This document shows, piece by piece, positions 24,238 through 32,248 of a stretch of DNA of 43,492 nt. How positions within the stretch are numbered: the stretch's first letter is position 1; each line of letters begins with the position of its first letter. The notes under the pieces are model-generated. The model was not told where the DNA came from. It saw only the letters and a program-made list of their open reading frames with translations, and did not search any database. The stretch covers positions 1 to 43,492 of the forward strand of contig JAMASZ010000111.1 of assembly GCA_023301585.1 (NCBI GenBank), written 5' to 3'. Both the position numbers and the translations under genes were made by a program. The stretch is from Alphaproteobacteria bacterium. GTDB taxonomy: Bacteria; Pseudomonadota; Alphaproteobacteria; Micavibrionales; Micavibrionaceae.

Positions 24238-25309
24238 CATTCCTGAGAGCGCAACCGAGCTGGTTGCACGATCTCAAGCAGACGTACAAAGAGAGCTACC
24301 AAACTCAAACCCAAGAGCAAGAAATCACTGGCTTTTTGCTGTGGTAAATGCGTGCTCTAATAGAATTTATGATTTTTATTTGCAGCTATTAATTGCTATT
24401 GAGCAAACTTTTGTTGAGTCCGCCACTGGCGACAACATCATTCGCCATGCTGGAGAATTTGATTTAAGCCTTAATGCCGCAACACAATCAACCGGTGATG
24501 TAGTTGTGACCGGACAGGCTGGATCAATAATCAATCAAGGGGCTACACTTGCGGCCTCAGGTTTTGGAACTTTTACCACCGACAGCAATAATTTCATCGG
24601 CGATGACGGTAGTGCCTTGATTTCAATAACCTCTGTTGACTTTGGTCAATCAACAAATCTTGAAGACGGTCAAGAGCTCAGATTTCAAAGCCCGATTGTT
24701 GGAGTTGATGACACAGCCATTGTTACAGAAAACACGGTAAGTGGTGGCACTGACGCCGAAACACTTGAGGAGCTTCAGGCAAGAACTCTGGAGAGAAAGA
24801 GAAACCCGATTGCGCTCTTTAACTCATCAGCAATACGGGCTCAAGCCAGACTTGTTGCCGGCGTAACTAGGGTTTTCGTTCAGGAGATAACGCCTGCAAG
24901 AGGTCAGACGACTATTTTCTTTATGCGTGATGGCGATAGCGATCCAACTCCGTCAGGTGAGGAAGTTGAAACCGTCAGGCAAGCTATTCTTGAGATAAAG
25001 CCGGCTCATGTTTCTGATAATGATGTCATTGTTCTTGCGCCAGAGCCGCTCCCTGTTGACTTCTCTTTCTTTGATCTACAGCCAGACACGCCGGCAATGA
25101 GACTGGCTGTCACAAACAATCTGAGACAATATTTTGATGAGCAAACAGACGTTGGGCGCGACATCGATGAGGATGTTTTGAGGTCAGTAATTATTAATAC
25201 AATCGATCTGACAAACACGCTATTGCAGACATTTGAGCTAAACAGCCCATCATCAGATATTCAGGTTTCAAGTGGACAAATTGCAATACTTGGAGACGTT
25301 GATTTCTAA
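24224..25309 (+). CDS. Baseplate wedge protein J-like (Mu gp47)
   Basis: 362 residues from GTG 24224, with GGGAG seven bases upstream and a 14-base overlap with gp46-like gene; an upstream ATG at 24179 lies deep inside that gene. The motifs TGDNIIRHAGEFDLSLNAATQSTGDVVVTG, GGTDAETLEELQARTLERKR and the repeated acidic C-terminus are those of the Mu gp47 / P2 gpJ family, which forms the baseplate wedge. Confidence 0.9.
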   Translation: MSLDNIPESATELVARSQADVQRELPNSNPRARNHWLFAVVNACSNRIYDFYLQLLIAIEQTFVESATGDNIIRHAGEFDLSLNAATQSTGDVVVTGQAGSIINQGATLAASGFGTFTTDSNNFIGDDGSALISITSVDFGQSTNLEDGQELRFQSPIVGVDDTAIVTENTVSGGTDAETLEELQARTLERKRNPIALFNSSAIRAQARLVAGVTRVFVQEITPARGQTTIFFMRDGDSDPTPSGEEVETVRQAILEIKPAHVSDNDVIVLAPEPLPVDFSFFDLQPDTPAMRLAVTNNLRQYFDEQTDVGRDIDEDVLRSVIINTIDLTNTLLQTFELNSPSSDIQVSSGQIAILGDVDF

Positions 25310-25869
25310 TGAACTTATTTGACCGCAGAAATTTAGAAGCGTACACAACAAGTCTTGCTAGATATTTGCCGAATGATCGAACATTCGCATCAAAAAATAT
25401 TTTTGATTCAAATTTCAGGAGGCTCTTGAGGGGCTTGGCTGGTGAGATGTTTGTTGTCAACGGGGTTCTTATTGACTATGTTAATGAGTCGTACTCAAGA
25501 ACAACATCACAACTTATTGAGAGATGGGAGATTGATCTTGGCATTCCTGATGATTGTTTTTCTGGTGATGGCACTATTGATGAAAGGCGTCGAGATGTGA
25601 TTATTAAGCTTTCCATGATGTCAGTCCAGATTGAGGATGATTTCATTGCTCTTGCTCAAGCACTTGGATCAACCATCAGGATCGAGAGGGGTGGTGATTT
25701 TGGGGTTTTTCCGGTTCAACTCCCTCACCGGTTTTTTCCTAGCGCCGAGGATGCAAGATTCACAATGGTTGTTGTTGCTAACGACAACACAAATGATGAT
25801 ATTGTTGAATGTGTTCTTAAGGCAGTAAGGCCGGCCAACGTCGCCTTGCTTTTTAAAGTGGAGAACTAG
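25309..25869 (+). CDS. Baseplate protein gp48-like (DUF2313)
   Basis: 186 residues, one-base overlap with the preceding stop. YTTSLARYLPNDRTFASKN...LRGLAGEMFVVNGVLIDYVNES, then WEIDLGIPDDCF and ERRRDVIIKL, follow the Mu gp48 / YmfQ family. It joins the wedge to the tail fibre, whose gene follows. Confidence 0.86.
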   Translation: MNLFDRRNLEAYTTSLARYLPNDRTFASKNIFDSNFRRLLRGLAGEMFVVNGVLIDYVNESYSRTTSQLIERWEIDLGIPDDCFSGDGTIDERRRDVIIKLSMMSVQIEDDFIALAQALGSTIRIERGGDFGVFPVQLPHRFFPSAEDARFTMVVVANDNTNDDIVECVLKAVRPANVALLFKVEN

Positions 25870-25870
25870 A

Positions 25871-26338
25871 ATGGAACTTATGAATAACAAGGTTGATGGT
25901 GGGGCTGGAACTTTTGGCGTGCCAACATCAAACCATTTCAATCAAAAGGCGTCTGAATTTCAAGAGCCAATAACAAGCACAAACATGACTTTATCAAGTG
26001 ACCAGCTTGATCAGTTTGCAAGAGCCGTTGCAAATTATTGCGTTGTGTCGAAAAGCTTTGTTGATAGCGGCTCTCAAGATTCATTCATACTTAGTCCACA
26101 ATCTAATTTTTTAACTATTCCTCAATATCTTGACAATATGGAGGTCTACTTTATTGCATCAAGTGATAGCTCTCAAAGTCCAGTTGTAAATATAAATTTT
26201 CTAGGTGATGTGCCGATTGTGACTCAAGGTGGCGTTGCTCTAACAAATCAGATAACCGCCGGCGACCTGATTTTTTTGGTGTACAATCTCAACTCACAGC
26301 AATTCATCTTGTCTCAAAATATAGGTTCAACAATATAA
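25871..26338 (+). CDS. Short tail-fibre paralogue (N-terminal module only)
   Basis: 155 residues. It is a paralogue of the first 160 residues of the next protein: both start MEL(M/L)NNK, share a helical (S)ADLTQxAKAVA-like segment and end in a beta-rich part. In this position phages carry the anchoring domain of a tail fibre, here as a separate protein. It may sit between the baseplate and the larger fibre, or be the product of a gene duplication. It shares the TAATG junction with the next gene. Confidence 0.68.
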   Translation: MELMNNKVDGGAGTFGVPTSNHFNQKASEFQEPITSTNMTLSSDQLDQFARAVANYCVVSKSFVDSGSQDSFILSPQSNFLTIPQYLDNMEVYFIASSDSSQSPVVNINFLGDVPIVTQGGVALTNQITAGDLIFLVYNLNSQQFILSQNIGSTI

Positions 26339-28044
26339 TGGAATTACTAAATAATAAAATTGACACTCAAGACGGCGAGCTAGTAGATCAAGAGCGTGAG
26401 CAGTTATTTGCTGGCGAATGGAATCAGGTCGCCACTGAGGGTCAAAACTTAATCACATCTAGCGGACAGGCTTTATCTGCTGCCGATCTGACTCAAATGG
26501 CGAAAGCTGTTGCGGCCTATTCTGTTGCTGGTGACACTTACATTGACACTGGCGAGGCTGACAGATATTTACTTGATCCTTCAAACGACTTCTTTCCTAT
26601 AACGGAGTATTTTAATGGATCAATTATCAACTTTATTGCAATAACCTCAAATACTGGTGAATCAATCGTCAATGTTGCCGGCCTTGGTGATCGGCCTTTT
26701 TGCAATCTTAATGGCGACCCTTTGGCCGAGAATCAAATTGAGGCAGGCCAAAGAATTACAATTTATTTTGACGCATTTATTCAACAATTCAAGCTGTTGA
26801 ATATGGTTGATGTTGGTGCTGAGTCGTCAGTTCCATTAAACTCATCCGCCGATTTGAATCTTTCTATTGCAATATTCGCAAATAGGCAAGCAATCCGTCT
26901 TGAATGGAATGCTATTCCGGACGCCACAAATGTGAGAATTGAGACATTGGTTGCCGGACAGATTGTGAGGACTCAAATTAATCCAATAAATCAAACGGCT
27001 TTCAATTACAACGCATCATTCTCAAGCATTGATGGCGTATTTGGCAATAGAGACTTTCAGTTTGTGGTCACGCCATTTAATGTGATCGGCGATGGCGCTG
27101 GCGCATCTCAATCAATAACGGTGGACGCTCCTGAGGCTGTTGTTGGCTTGGTTGCGTCAAATATCACAGATGAGACGGCCGATTTCACTTGGCTATCAGT
27201 TCCAAATATAGCCGGCTATTTTCTCTATCAGGTTTTTGCAAGCGGCAACAATATAACAGATTTTAGGTTTTTGAGGTTTGATGGTCAGTCAACATCAACA
27301 AATATATCTGTTGATGATGATCAATATGCGGTTGCCGCCTATGATCTATGGGGTGAGACTCTTACTGACTTGAATTTCAGTGACGTGATTTCTGTCGAGG
27401 CTCAAGATATTGAAATTCCGCCTCAAAATTCACCTTTAGATTTGCAATTAAGTGTTTCACTGGCATCAAATAGCACTAGGCTTCTTGCTTCTTGGTCTAC
27501 GGTTGAGGGTGCGACAAGCTATAGGCTTGAGGTTGTTGTTTCTGGCTCTGTTGTCAGGACTTCAAATATTCCAGACTCTGGATCGGCGTCTTTGTCTTTG
27601 CTTTACAGCCCAAGCAATGCGGTTTCTGATGGGGTTTTTGGTAGTCGAGACTTTGCCTTTAGAGTAACACCACTTAATGAATTTGGTGATGGAGCTGGCG
27701 ACATACAGTCAATAACAATCCCTCAAATATCAGCTCCAAATATAATTAATGTAGATGAAGGCAGTAACGGCGAGGACGGTCAAATTGATTTTAGCTTAGT
27801 TTCTGGAGCTGAGAGCTATGTTTTGGTGCGTGTATCTGGATCAAATCCAGACATAGTATTAGGAACAGAATCAACCTTTGCTGCAAGCCCAGCCATCATA
27901 AATACAGCAAATAACGGTGTTGAGTTTAGGCGAATAGCTGGAATTGATGTTTGGGGCTCTGACATAAATGATCTTAATTTCTCAACTGTTATAAGAACAG
28001 AGGGAGAGCAAGAAGATGATGATGCTGGGGGTTTCGATGAATAA
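26338..28044 (+). CDS. Tail fibre with duplicated fibronectin-III-like modules
   Basis: 568 residues. The first 160 residues are the anchoring module. Then come four beta-sandwich segments in an A-B-A'-B' order: A (about 170-265) and A' (about 365-460) share VFGxRDFxFxVTPxNxxGDGAG, while B (about 268-355) and B' (about 463-555) share a (D)xWGxxxxDLNFSxVI ending. Such segments resemble fibronectin-III domains, common in phage fibres where they bind carbohydrate loosely. It is the last structural gene and the likely host-recognition fibre. The tail is acidic (EQEDDDAGGFDE). Confidence 0.75.
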   Translation: MELLNNKIDTQDGELVDQEREQLFAGEWNQVATEGQNLITSSGQALSAADLTQMAKAVAAYSVAGDTYIDTGEADRYLLDPSNDFFPITEYFNGSIINFIAITSNTGESIVNVAGLGDRPFCNLNGDPLAENQIEAGQRITIYFDAFIQQFKLLNMVDVGAESSVPLNSSADLNLSIAIFANRQAIRLEWNAIPDATNVRIETLVAGQIVRTQINPINQTAFNYNASFSSIDGVFGNRDFQFVVTPFNVIGDGAGASQSITVDAPEAVVGLVASNITDETADFTWLSVPNIAGYFLYQVFASGNNITDFRFLRFDGQSTSTNISVDDDQYAVAAYDLWGETLTDLNFSDVISVEAQDIEIPPQNSPLDLQLSVSLASNSTRLLASWSTVEGATSYRLEVVVSGSVVRTSNIPDSGSASLSLLYSPSNAVSDGVFGSRDFAFRVTPLNEFGDGAGDIQSITIPQISAPNIINVDEGSNGEDGQIDFSLVSGAESYVLVRVSGSNPDIVLGTESTFAASPAIINTANNGVEFRRIAGIDVWGSDINDLNFSTVIRTEGEQEDDDAGGFDE

Positions 28045-28597
28045 AACAGGAGAATTGAAATTGAACGATAAAAATAAACTACCGGACTATGCCTGGAGAT
28101 TTGTTGAGCACTGGGAGGGCGGATCAAAGATCACGAATAATCCGCTTGATCGAGGTGGCGTGACAAAGTACGGAGTAAGTCAAAAGGCTTATCCATTCTT
28201 AAATATAGCGGCCTTGACGCAACAGCAGGCCGCTGACATTTATTATCGAGATTACTGGCTCAAATCAAGCTGTGAGAATCTAAAGCCCTTCATGAGACTT
28301 ATGGTTTTTAATGCCGCCGTAAATATGGGCGCTGTTGCGTCTAAAAAGCTGCTTCAAAAGACAATTGGACTAAAGGGCGACGATATTGATGGCATTGTTG
28401 GGGGTCAGACCTTGGCGGCAATATCGGCATATAAGTCAAGCCCCAGCACGTTCGTGACATGGTATGCGACAAATCAAGTGCTTAGGTATTTGAATATAAT
28501 TGATCGCCGAAGGTCTCAAGAAGTTTTCAAAAAGGGTTGGATCAGGCGAACATTTGACGCGGTGTTTAAAACGGGTCAAAATGTAACTCCTAATTAA
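28037..28597 (+). CDS. Endolysin, GH108-type muramidase
   Basis: 186 residues from ATG 28037; an alternative TTG at 28061 has the better ribosome site (CAGGAGA), so the true start is uncertain. The catalytic region RFVEHWEGG (Glu27) and PLDRGGVTKYGVS (36-48) is the GH108 signature, and the KKLLQKTIG...DDIDGIVGGQTLAAI part (about 110-137) is the peptidoglycan-binding domain that completes this family. It cleaves peptidoglycan glycan strands. No signal or SAR segment is visible, so a holin is needed. It overlaps the fibre gene by eight bases. Confidence 0.88.
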   Translation: MNKTGELKLNDKNKLPDYAWRFVEHWEGGSKITNNPLDRGGVTKYGVSQKAYPFLNIAALTQQQAADIYYRDYWLKSSCENLKPFMRLMVFNAAVNMGAVASKKLLQKTIGLKGDDIDGIVGGQTLAAISAYKSSPSTFVTWYATNQVLRYLNIIDRRRSQEVFKKGWIRRTFDAVFKTGQNVTPN

Positions 28598-28638
28598 TAT
28601 TAAATTAGTAGAAAATCATTTAACAGAGGCATTAAATC

Positions 28639-29190
28639 ATGAATAAATTTAAAATTTTAATTGTATCAATAAGTATTGCGCTACTGTCTGCCTGTCAGAC
28701 TGTCGAGCTGACACCAAAGGTGCTCATTGATAAATTGGCATTAATTGGCGCGATCACCGGCTTAAAAGACAATTACGTTGAGGCAAAAGAAAAGATCACT
28801 GCTGAATCTTCTGTATTTACTGAGGATGAAAAAGCAATATTGCGTTCTGATGTCGCGGCAATTGAAACCTTTTACTGGAACATTAAGCGCATTACAGATG
28901 CGGAAAGCGCGGAAACAGTAGCAATCGGCCTGACATCATTCACTAATGAGATTGATACAATCAGACTGACGGTGACTAATGCGGCCACTATCGTTGCAAG
29001 TAATTCGGATAAATTCACGCCAGAGGCTCAGAGCGCATTTGCGGTGCTCATTGGTCAATACAATTTAGTTTCTGGCGAGCTTGACCGACAACTAGCAATG
29101 GGCAGCAATCAGGACATAGCAGACGCCTCACTTGACTTGTTGCGCGTTGCTGCGCCCATAATTTTGCAAGTAATAGCGGCGGCAGCTTAA
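28639..29190 (+). CDS. Lipoprotein, lysis-region (spanin-like candidate)
   Basis: 183 residues. Residues 1-19 are a lipoprotein signal peptide with lipobox LLSAC (Cys19 would be lipidated). The rest is helical, with a hydrophobic C-terminal end (LLRVAAPIILQVIAAAA). A lipid anchor at one end and a hydrophobic segment at the other is the layout of single-gene spanins such as T1 gp11, but the C-terminal segment contains Arg and Gln, so a transmembrane assignment is weak. It stands next to the endolysin. A periplasmic exclusion lipoprotein is the alternative. Confidence 0.7.
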   Translation: MNKFKILIVSISIALLSACQTVELTPKVLIDKLALIGAITGLKDNYVEAKEKITAESSVFTEDEKAILRSDVAAIETFYWNIKRITDAESAETVAIGLTSFTNEIDTIRLTVTNAATIVASNSDKFTPEAQSAFAVLIGQYNLVSGELDRQLAMGSNQDIADASLDLLRVAAPIILQVIAAAA

Positions 29191-29193
29191 GAA

Positions 29194-29847
29194 ATGAAAA
29201 ACGCGCTCAAAAACATAGATAGCCTAATTGATTCAAACGGCGAGACTTTTGATAAGTCAATAAATCACAAGATAATTAGATTTAGGACTGATGATGTCGT
29301 GATCAAATTTATTGGAGATGACATTGAGCTTGATTTTAAGGGTACTGAAAAATATATCAAAGAATGGTTTTTCAACTTTTGGACATCTCGCAGAGAATGG
29401 CTTTCAATGGGATGTGTTGAGCGCGGATTTTCATACAATGCCGAGGAGATGGCTGGTGGCGAGCATCAGCCTGATTCTCTTGTGAATATGTGTCTTGCAG
29501 TAACTGGGTCTATAACAATGAGAGGACACAGCAGGGGCGGAGTTCTTGCGCCCCTTATCGCAACAATTCTCGTGTGGCATGGGGTTGACCCAAAAAGAAT
29601 GTCGATTTATTTATTCGCCGCTCCAAGGCTTGGCAATAAAAAATTCAAAAAAGAGTATAACAAAATACTTGGTGATAGGACTTTTGTCCTTAATGGCACT
29701 CATGATTGGGTAACATACGTTCCTACATGGTCTCAAAGAATTGGAATTGTGGAAAAATTCAAGGGCGGCCGGCTACACTCTTTATTAAATTACAGGCGAT
29801 CAATAATAAAAAACATCGAAAGGGTGTTAATATTCCGTAATAAATAG
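29194..29847 (+). CDS. Class-3 lipase-like alpha/beta hydrolase
   Basis: 217 residues. The class-3 lipase motifs are in order: MRGHSRGG (nucleophile Ser113 in GHSRGG), APRLGNKKF (143-151), NGTHDWVTYVP (Asp171), and LHS (His195). Together they supply a complete Ser-Asp-His triad, so this is probably an active ester hydrolase. No signal peptide is visible. It lies between a lipoprotein and a membrane protein in the lysis region, three bases after the preceding stop. Such an enzyme could attack membrane lipid at lysis; a virion or intracellular role is not excluded. Confidence 0.78.
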   Translation: MKNALKNIDSLIDSNGETFDKSINHKIIRFRTDDVVIKFIGDDIELDFKGTEKYIKEWFFNFWTSRREWLSMGCVERGFSYNAEEMAGGEHQPDSLVNMCLAVTGSITMRGHSRGGVLAPLIATILVWHGVDPKRMSIYLFAAPRLGNKKFKKEYNKILGDRTFVLNGTHDWVTYVPTWSQRIGIVEKFKGGRLHSLLNYRRSIIKNIERVLIFRNK

Positions 29848-29905
29848 TCGTGTGTTAAGGTGTCTTAAAATAAACACTTTAAAAATTCTTAATATTGGGT
29901 AGGGT

Positions 29906-30316
29906 ATGGACTGGAAAACAATTGCTGCAATAGGCGGCATCAACTTAGTAAGTATTTTTCTCATAGTTTGGAGAGTGGCTTTCTGGAGAAAAGAAACCAT
30001 CGCAAATACAAGTGACATTGAAATACTTCAAAGTGATGTCCGGTCAATAAAGACAAGTCAGCACGAATTTGAAAAAGAAACCATGCGAATCGATCACGAT
30101 ATAAGATCATTAAGGCAAGATATGAATCATCATCTTGAAACCTTGTCAAAAGGGCAAGAATCAATCATTAACATGATGAATGAAAAGGCCGCTGATGATC
30201 GAATTTATCGAAAAAACTCAATGAACACTCACATGGAAATAAATAGAAGCATGATTTCACTTACAAACCTTACGACAGAGGCATTAAAAAACGCAACCGC
30301 AAAGATTGAGCAATGA
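29906..30316 (+). CDS. Membrane-anchored coiled-coil protein (holin or spanin candidate)
   Basis: 136 residues. One hydrophobic segment (about 6-27, AAIGGINLVSIFLIVWRVAFW) is followed by long charged heptads (ILQSDVRSIKTSQHEFEK...HDIRSLRQDM). An inner-membrane spanin has this layout, but more positive charge follows the segment than precedes it, which favours a cytoplasmic C-terminus. Preceded by GGGTAGGG and a 58-base gap. No separate holin with two or three segments is seen in the window, so this is the best holin or holin-partner candidate. Confidence 0.6.
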   Translation: MDWKTIAAIGGINLVSIFLIVWRVAFWRKETIANTSDIEILQSDVRSIKTSQHEFEKETMRIDHDIRSLRQDMNHHLETLSKGQESIINMMNEKAADDRIYRKNSMNTHMEINRSMISLTNLTTEALKNATAKIEQ

Positions 30317-30909
30317 AATCAATTTCATTGTTGATTTTTCTTGCCTTATCATTCGACGCTATGGCAAGCGAATGCCTGTCTGATTATAGTCGCTCGGAAT
30401 ATCCTCACTGGTCTAAATCAAAAAACTTCAAGGATATACGGCAAGAAGTTATTGCAAGGGCTGTTGTTTCTGGCCTTGTTGTTGAATCTGGCGTTGTTGT
30501 TTCCGGCAACTGGTTTGACCACTTTACAGGGCAAATATACAGCCTAGACAAAGTTAAGCCGGATGTTGATCATCTTGTTTCTCTGGCTTGGGCTCATGAT
30601 CGTGGTGGCTCTTGCATGAGTAAGTGTGAAAGAAAGTTGCTTGCAAACGATCCGCTTAATTTGTGGCCGGTTCACCCTAGCTCAAACAGGCAGAAAGGCG
30701 CAAATGTTACAGGCTGGATGCCCTCAAATATTGGAATTTGCAAAAAATATCTTTCTCGATTGAAATTGGTTGTTGAGAAATATGACCTGACTTTAAAAAA
30801 AGACGACATCATTCAATACAATAGAATGGTCAAGCAATGCCTTAAGTGGCAAAAAGGAATATTTATAAATAAGGATGAATCATTTATTAAAAGCATTCTA
30901 AAAAAATAA
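30313..30909 (+). CDS. Secreted HNH nuclease (GmrSD C-terminal / DUF1524-like)
   Basis: 198 residues. Residues 1-18 form a signal peptide (basic start, hydrophobic core, AMA cleavage site). The core reads DVDHLVSLAWAHDRGGS (Asp86, His87), then NDPLNLWPVHPSSNRQKGA (112-130) and WMP, the His-Asn-Asn pattern of DUF1524 or GmrSD-type HNH nucleases. Cysteines (21, 101, 105, 143) suggest disulphides in an exported protein. It is the last late gene, starting in an ATGA overlap. Export suggests action in the periplasm, on incoming DNA or on host DNA at lysis; the target is inferred. Confidence 0.82.
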   Translation: MKSISLLIFLALSFDAMASECLSDYSRSEYPHWSKSKNFKDIRQEVIARAVVSGLVVESGVVVSGNWFDHFTGQIYSLDKVKPDVDHLVSLAWAHDRGGSCMSKCERKLLANDPLNLWPVHPSSNRQKGANVTGWMPSNIGICKKYLSRLKLVVEKYDLTLKKDDIIQYNRMVKQCLKWQKGIFINKDESFIKSILKK

Positions 30910-30911
30910 AC

Positions 30912-31031
30912 TACCTCATCCCCTCTCAGGTGGGGAATTGAACCGCCTAGTCTCTTAGCTTCTGAGAAAGCCGTTGCACCAGCCAATAACGGAATCGAAC
31001 CGTAAGCCGTGACCACGCAGGGGATGAGGTA
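30912..31031 (-). other. Structured RNA element with two T-arm-like motifs
   Basis: A perfect 13-base inverted repeat (TACCTCATCCCCT at 30912-30924, its complement at 31019-31031) closes about 94 bases. On the minus strand the interior contains GGTTCGATTCC and GGTTCAATTCC, both matching the T-loop consensus of tRNAs, and further stems (TCTCAG/CTGAGA; GGCTT/AAGCT). I could not fold either half into a complete cloverleaf with seven-base acceptor and CCA. It lies just 3' of tRNA-Arg and ends, on the minus strand, in a T-rich run, so it may be a degenerate tRNA pair that now works as a terminator or RNA-processing site at the convergence of the two operons. Confidence 0.5.
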
Positions 31032-31036
31032 ATAAT

Positions 31037-31113
31037 TGGCGCGCCATGAAGGACTTGAACCCACAACCGACGGGGTAGAAACCCGTTACTCTATCCAATT
31101 GAGCTAATGACGC
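31037..31113 (-). tRNA. tRNA-Arg (TCT)
   Basis: 77 bases including encoded CCA. Acceptor GCGTCAT pairs with ATGGCGC (one G-T), discriminator G; D arm GCTC...GAGT; anticodon stem ACGGG/CCCGT with loop TTTCTAC, giving anticodon TCT, which reads AGA. The T stem has one T-T mismatch, so activity is likely but not certain. AGA codons are very common in the surrounding phage genes. Confidence 0.88.
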
Positions 31114-31133
31114 TTAAATTATAATTAAAAAAA

Positions 31134-31210
31134 TGGTAGGCCGTGCGAGACTCGAACTCGCAACCTCTCGCTTATGAGGCGAACGCTGTTACCCGTTCAG
31201 CTAACGGCCT
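31134..31210 (-). tRNA. tRNA with CAT anticodon (Met or Ile-lysidine type)
   Basis: 77 bases including encoded CCA. Acceptor AGGCCGT/ACGGCCT, D stem GCTG/CAGC, anticodon stem TTCGC/GCGAG with loop CTCATAA, T stem GCGAG/CTCGC, discriminator A. Every stem pairs well. The A1-T72 pair argues against a bacterial initiator. Elongator Met and Ile (lysidine-modified, reading ATA) cannot be separated by eye. Confidence 0.9.
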
Positions 31211-31271
31211 TTTTTTTAGATTAAACTCGTTAAAATAAGAAACCAAATAATAAGCAATCTAATAATAGGAA

Positions 31272-31610
31272 TCAACCTTTTTTTGAGTCTGGATGATTTG
31301 GCGTTTCAATTATTTTGACCATTGATACGCATTCCGTCATGTAGCAACCTGAATCGCCATTAATAAACCGGTACATGTGATTTGAGTCTCTGTAACTCAC
31401 CACGACCCGTCCTTTATACGCAATAAAGCACATGCCTCGATAATTAATGACATCATCATGACCAATGTCCAGCCACTCACCAGACTCAAGATTGATTTCT
31501 TTATTGCTGCTTGGAGGGTAGCCCCTAATGATCAATATCAAAAAGATAGAGATCGGCTTGTGAAAAATTATAAACAAAAATATCGCCATAATTATATGAT
31601 TCTCACTCAT
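31272..31610 (-). CDS. Membrane protein, hypothetical
   Basis: 112 residues from ATG 31610, chosen because AAAAGGTGAGG lies upstream; a GTG at 31622 is the alternative. One or two hydrophobic stretches near the N-terminus (AIFLFIIF, ISIFLILIIRG) precede a soluble part. No recognised family. Its start overlaps the cupin-like gene, so the two are coupled. Confidence 0.58.
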   Translation of the reverse strand: MSENHIIMAIFLFIIFHKPISIFLILIIRGYPPSSNKEINLESGEWLDIGHDDVINYRGMCFIAYKGRVVVSYRDSNHMYRFINGDSGCYMTECVSMVKIIETPNHPDSKKG

Positions 31611-32190
31611 CCTCAACCTCACCTTTTGGTTGCTTAAGAAACATCCAATCTTCAGTTATCAAAGTTTCAATTACCTCGCCTTCATATATCGGCTCAATCA
31701 CTTGAGATATTTCCTCAACCTCAGGGCTCTGGAAAACAAGAACAACGGCATCTTTTGAAAAATCAATTGAATGAATTTCGCCCTGCTTTATTTCATAGCA
31801 GTTGCCAGTATTGAATTTTGCAATCCTGTTAAAGTAACGACCAACTGACTCATTTGTTTTTTTGTATTTGCCGAATTTGTCGGTTTTCTCAATTGTTGAA
31901 AGCATAAACTCATCAGTTTTAAAATCTGCCTCAGACCTTTCGCCAAACTCACCCTCATACAAAGTCCAAGTTTTCTTGAATACGCCACCACTTAGAACCA
32001 CGCAAAAAAGATGGTAAGTGTGAGAGTGGGGCGTAATCTGCCTTGTTTGGTGTCGGCTTGATTCAAATAGCCTTATTGAGCCTTGATCAATGAGTGTTGA
32101 CGTTAAACCCTCAAGAATATAATTCTTTATTGATCCGCCTTTCATTGATTCGATAAACTTATTTAATTGTTTTAAGTCCATGCTATCCAT
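31603..32190 (-). CDS. Cupin-like protein
   Basis: 195 residues, start supported by AAGG seven bases upstream. TPHSHTYHLFCVVLSGGVF (about 53-71) followed by NCYEIKQGEIHSIDFSKDAVVLVFQSPEV (about 130-158) has the spaced His-x-His and late His of a cupin barrel; such proteins bind metal or small molecules. No catalytic role can be assigned. The last residues are acidic. A terminator lies upstream. Confidence 0.6.
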   Translation of the reverse strand: MDSMDLKQLNKFIESMKGGSIKNYILEGLTSTLIDQGSIRLFESSRHQTRQITPHSHTYHLFCVVLSGGVFKKTWTLYEGEFGERSEADFKTDEFMLSTIEKTDKFGKYKKTNESVGRYFNRIAKFNTGNCYEIKQGEIHSIDFSKDAVVLVFQSPEVEEISQVIEPIYEGEVIETLITEDWMFLKQPKGEVEDE

Positions 32191-32211
32191 AATTTAACCT
32201 TAATAAATTAA

Positions 32212-32237
32212 GAGGCGCTCATTATTGAAAGCGCCTC
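32212..32237. terminator. Hairpin terminator between leftward genes
   Basis: GAGGCGCT and AGCGCCTC pair perfectly over a 10-base loop. On the minus strand the stem is followed by TTAATTTATT; on the plus strand by AGTTTTTGTTTTT, so it may work in both directions. It separates the 139-residue gene from the cupin gene. Confidence 0.7.
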
Positions 32238-32248
32238 AGTTTTTGTTT

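Noticed and set aside
30912-31031. CRISPR-like or attachment-site explanation for the 13-base repeat
   Set aside because: There is one inverted pair only, no spacer-repeat periodicity, no integrase in the window, and the interior folds like RNA.
30813-31064. Open frame of 83 codons on the minus strand across the tRNA-like element
   Set aside because: It runs through tRNA-like structure and the end of the nuclease gene, has no ribosome site and reads as low-quality protein.
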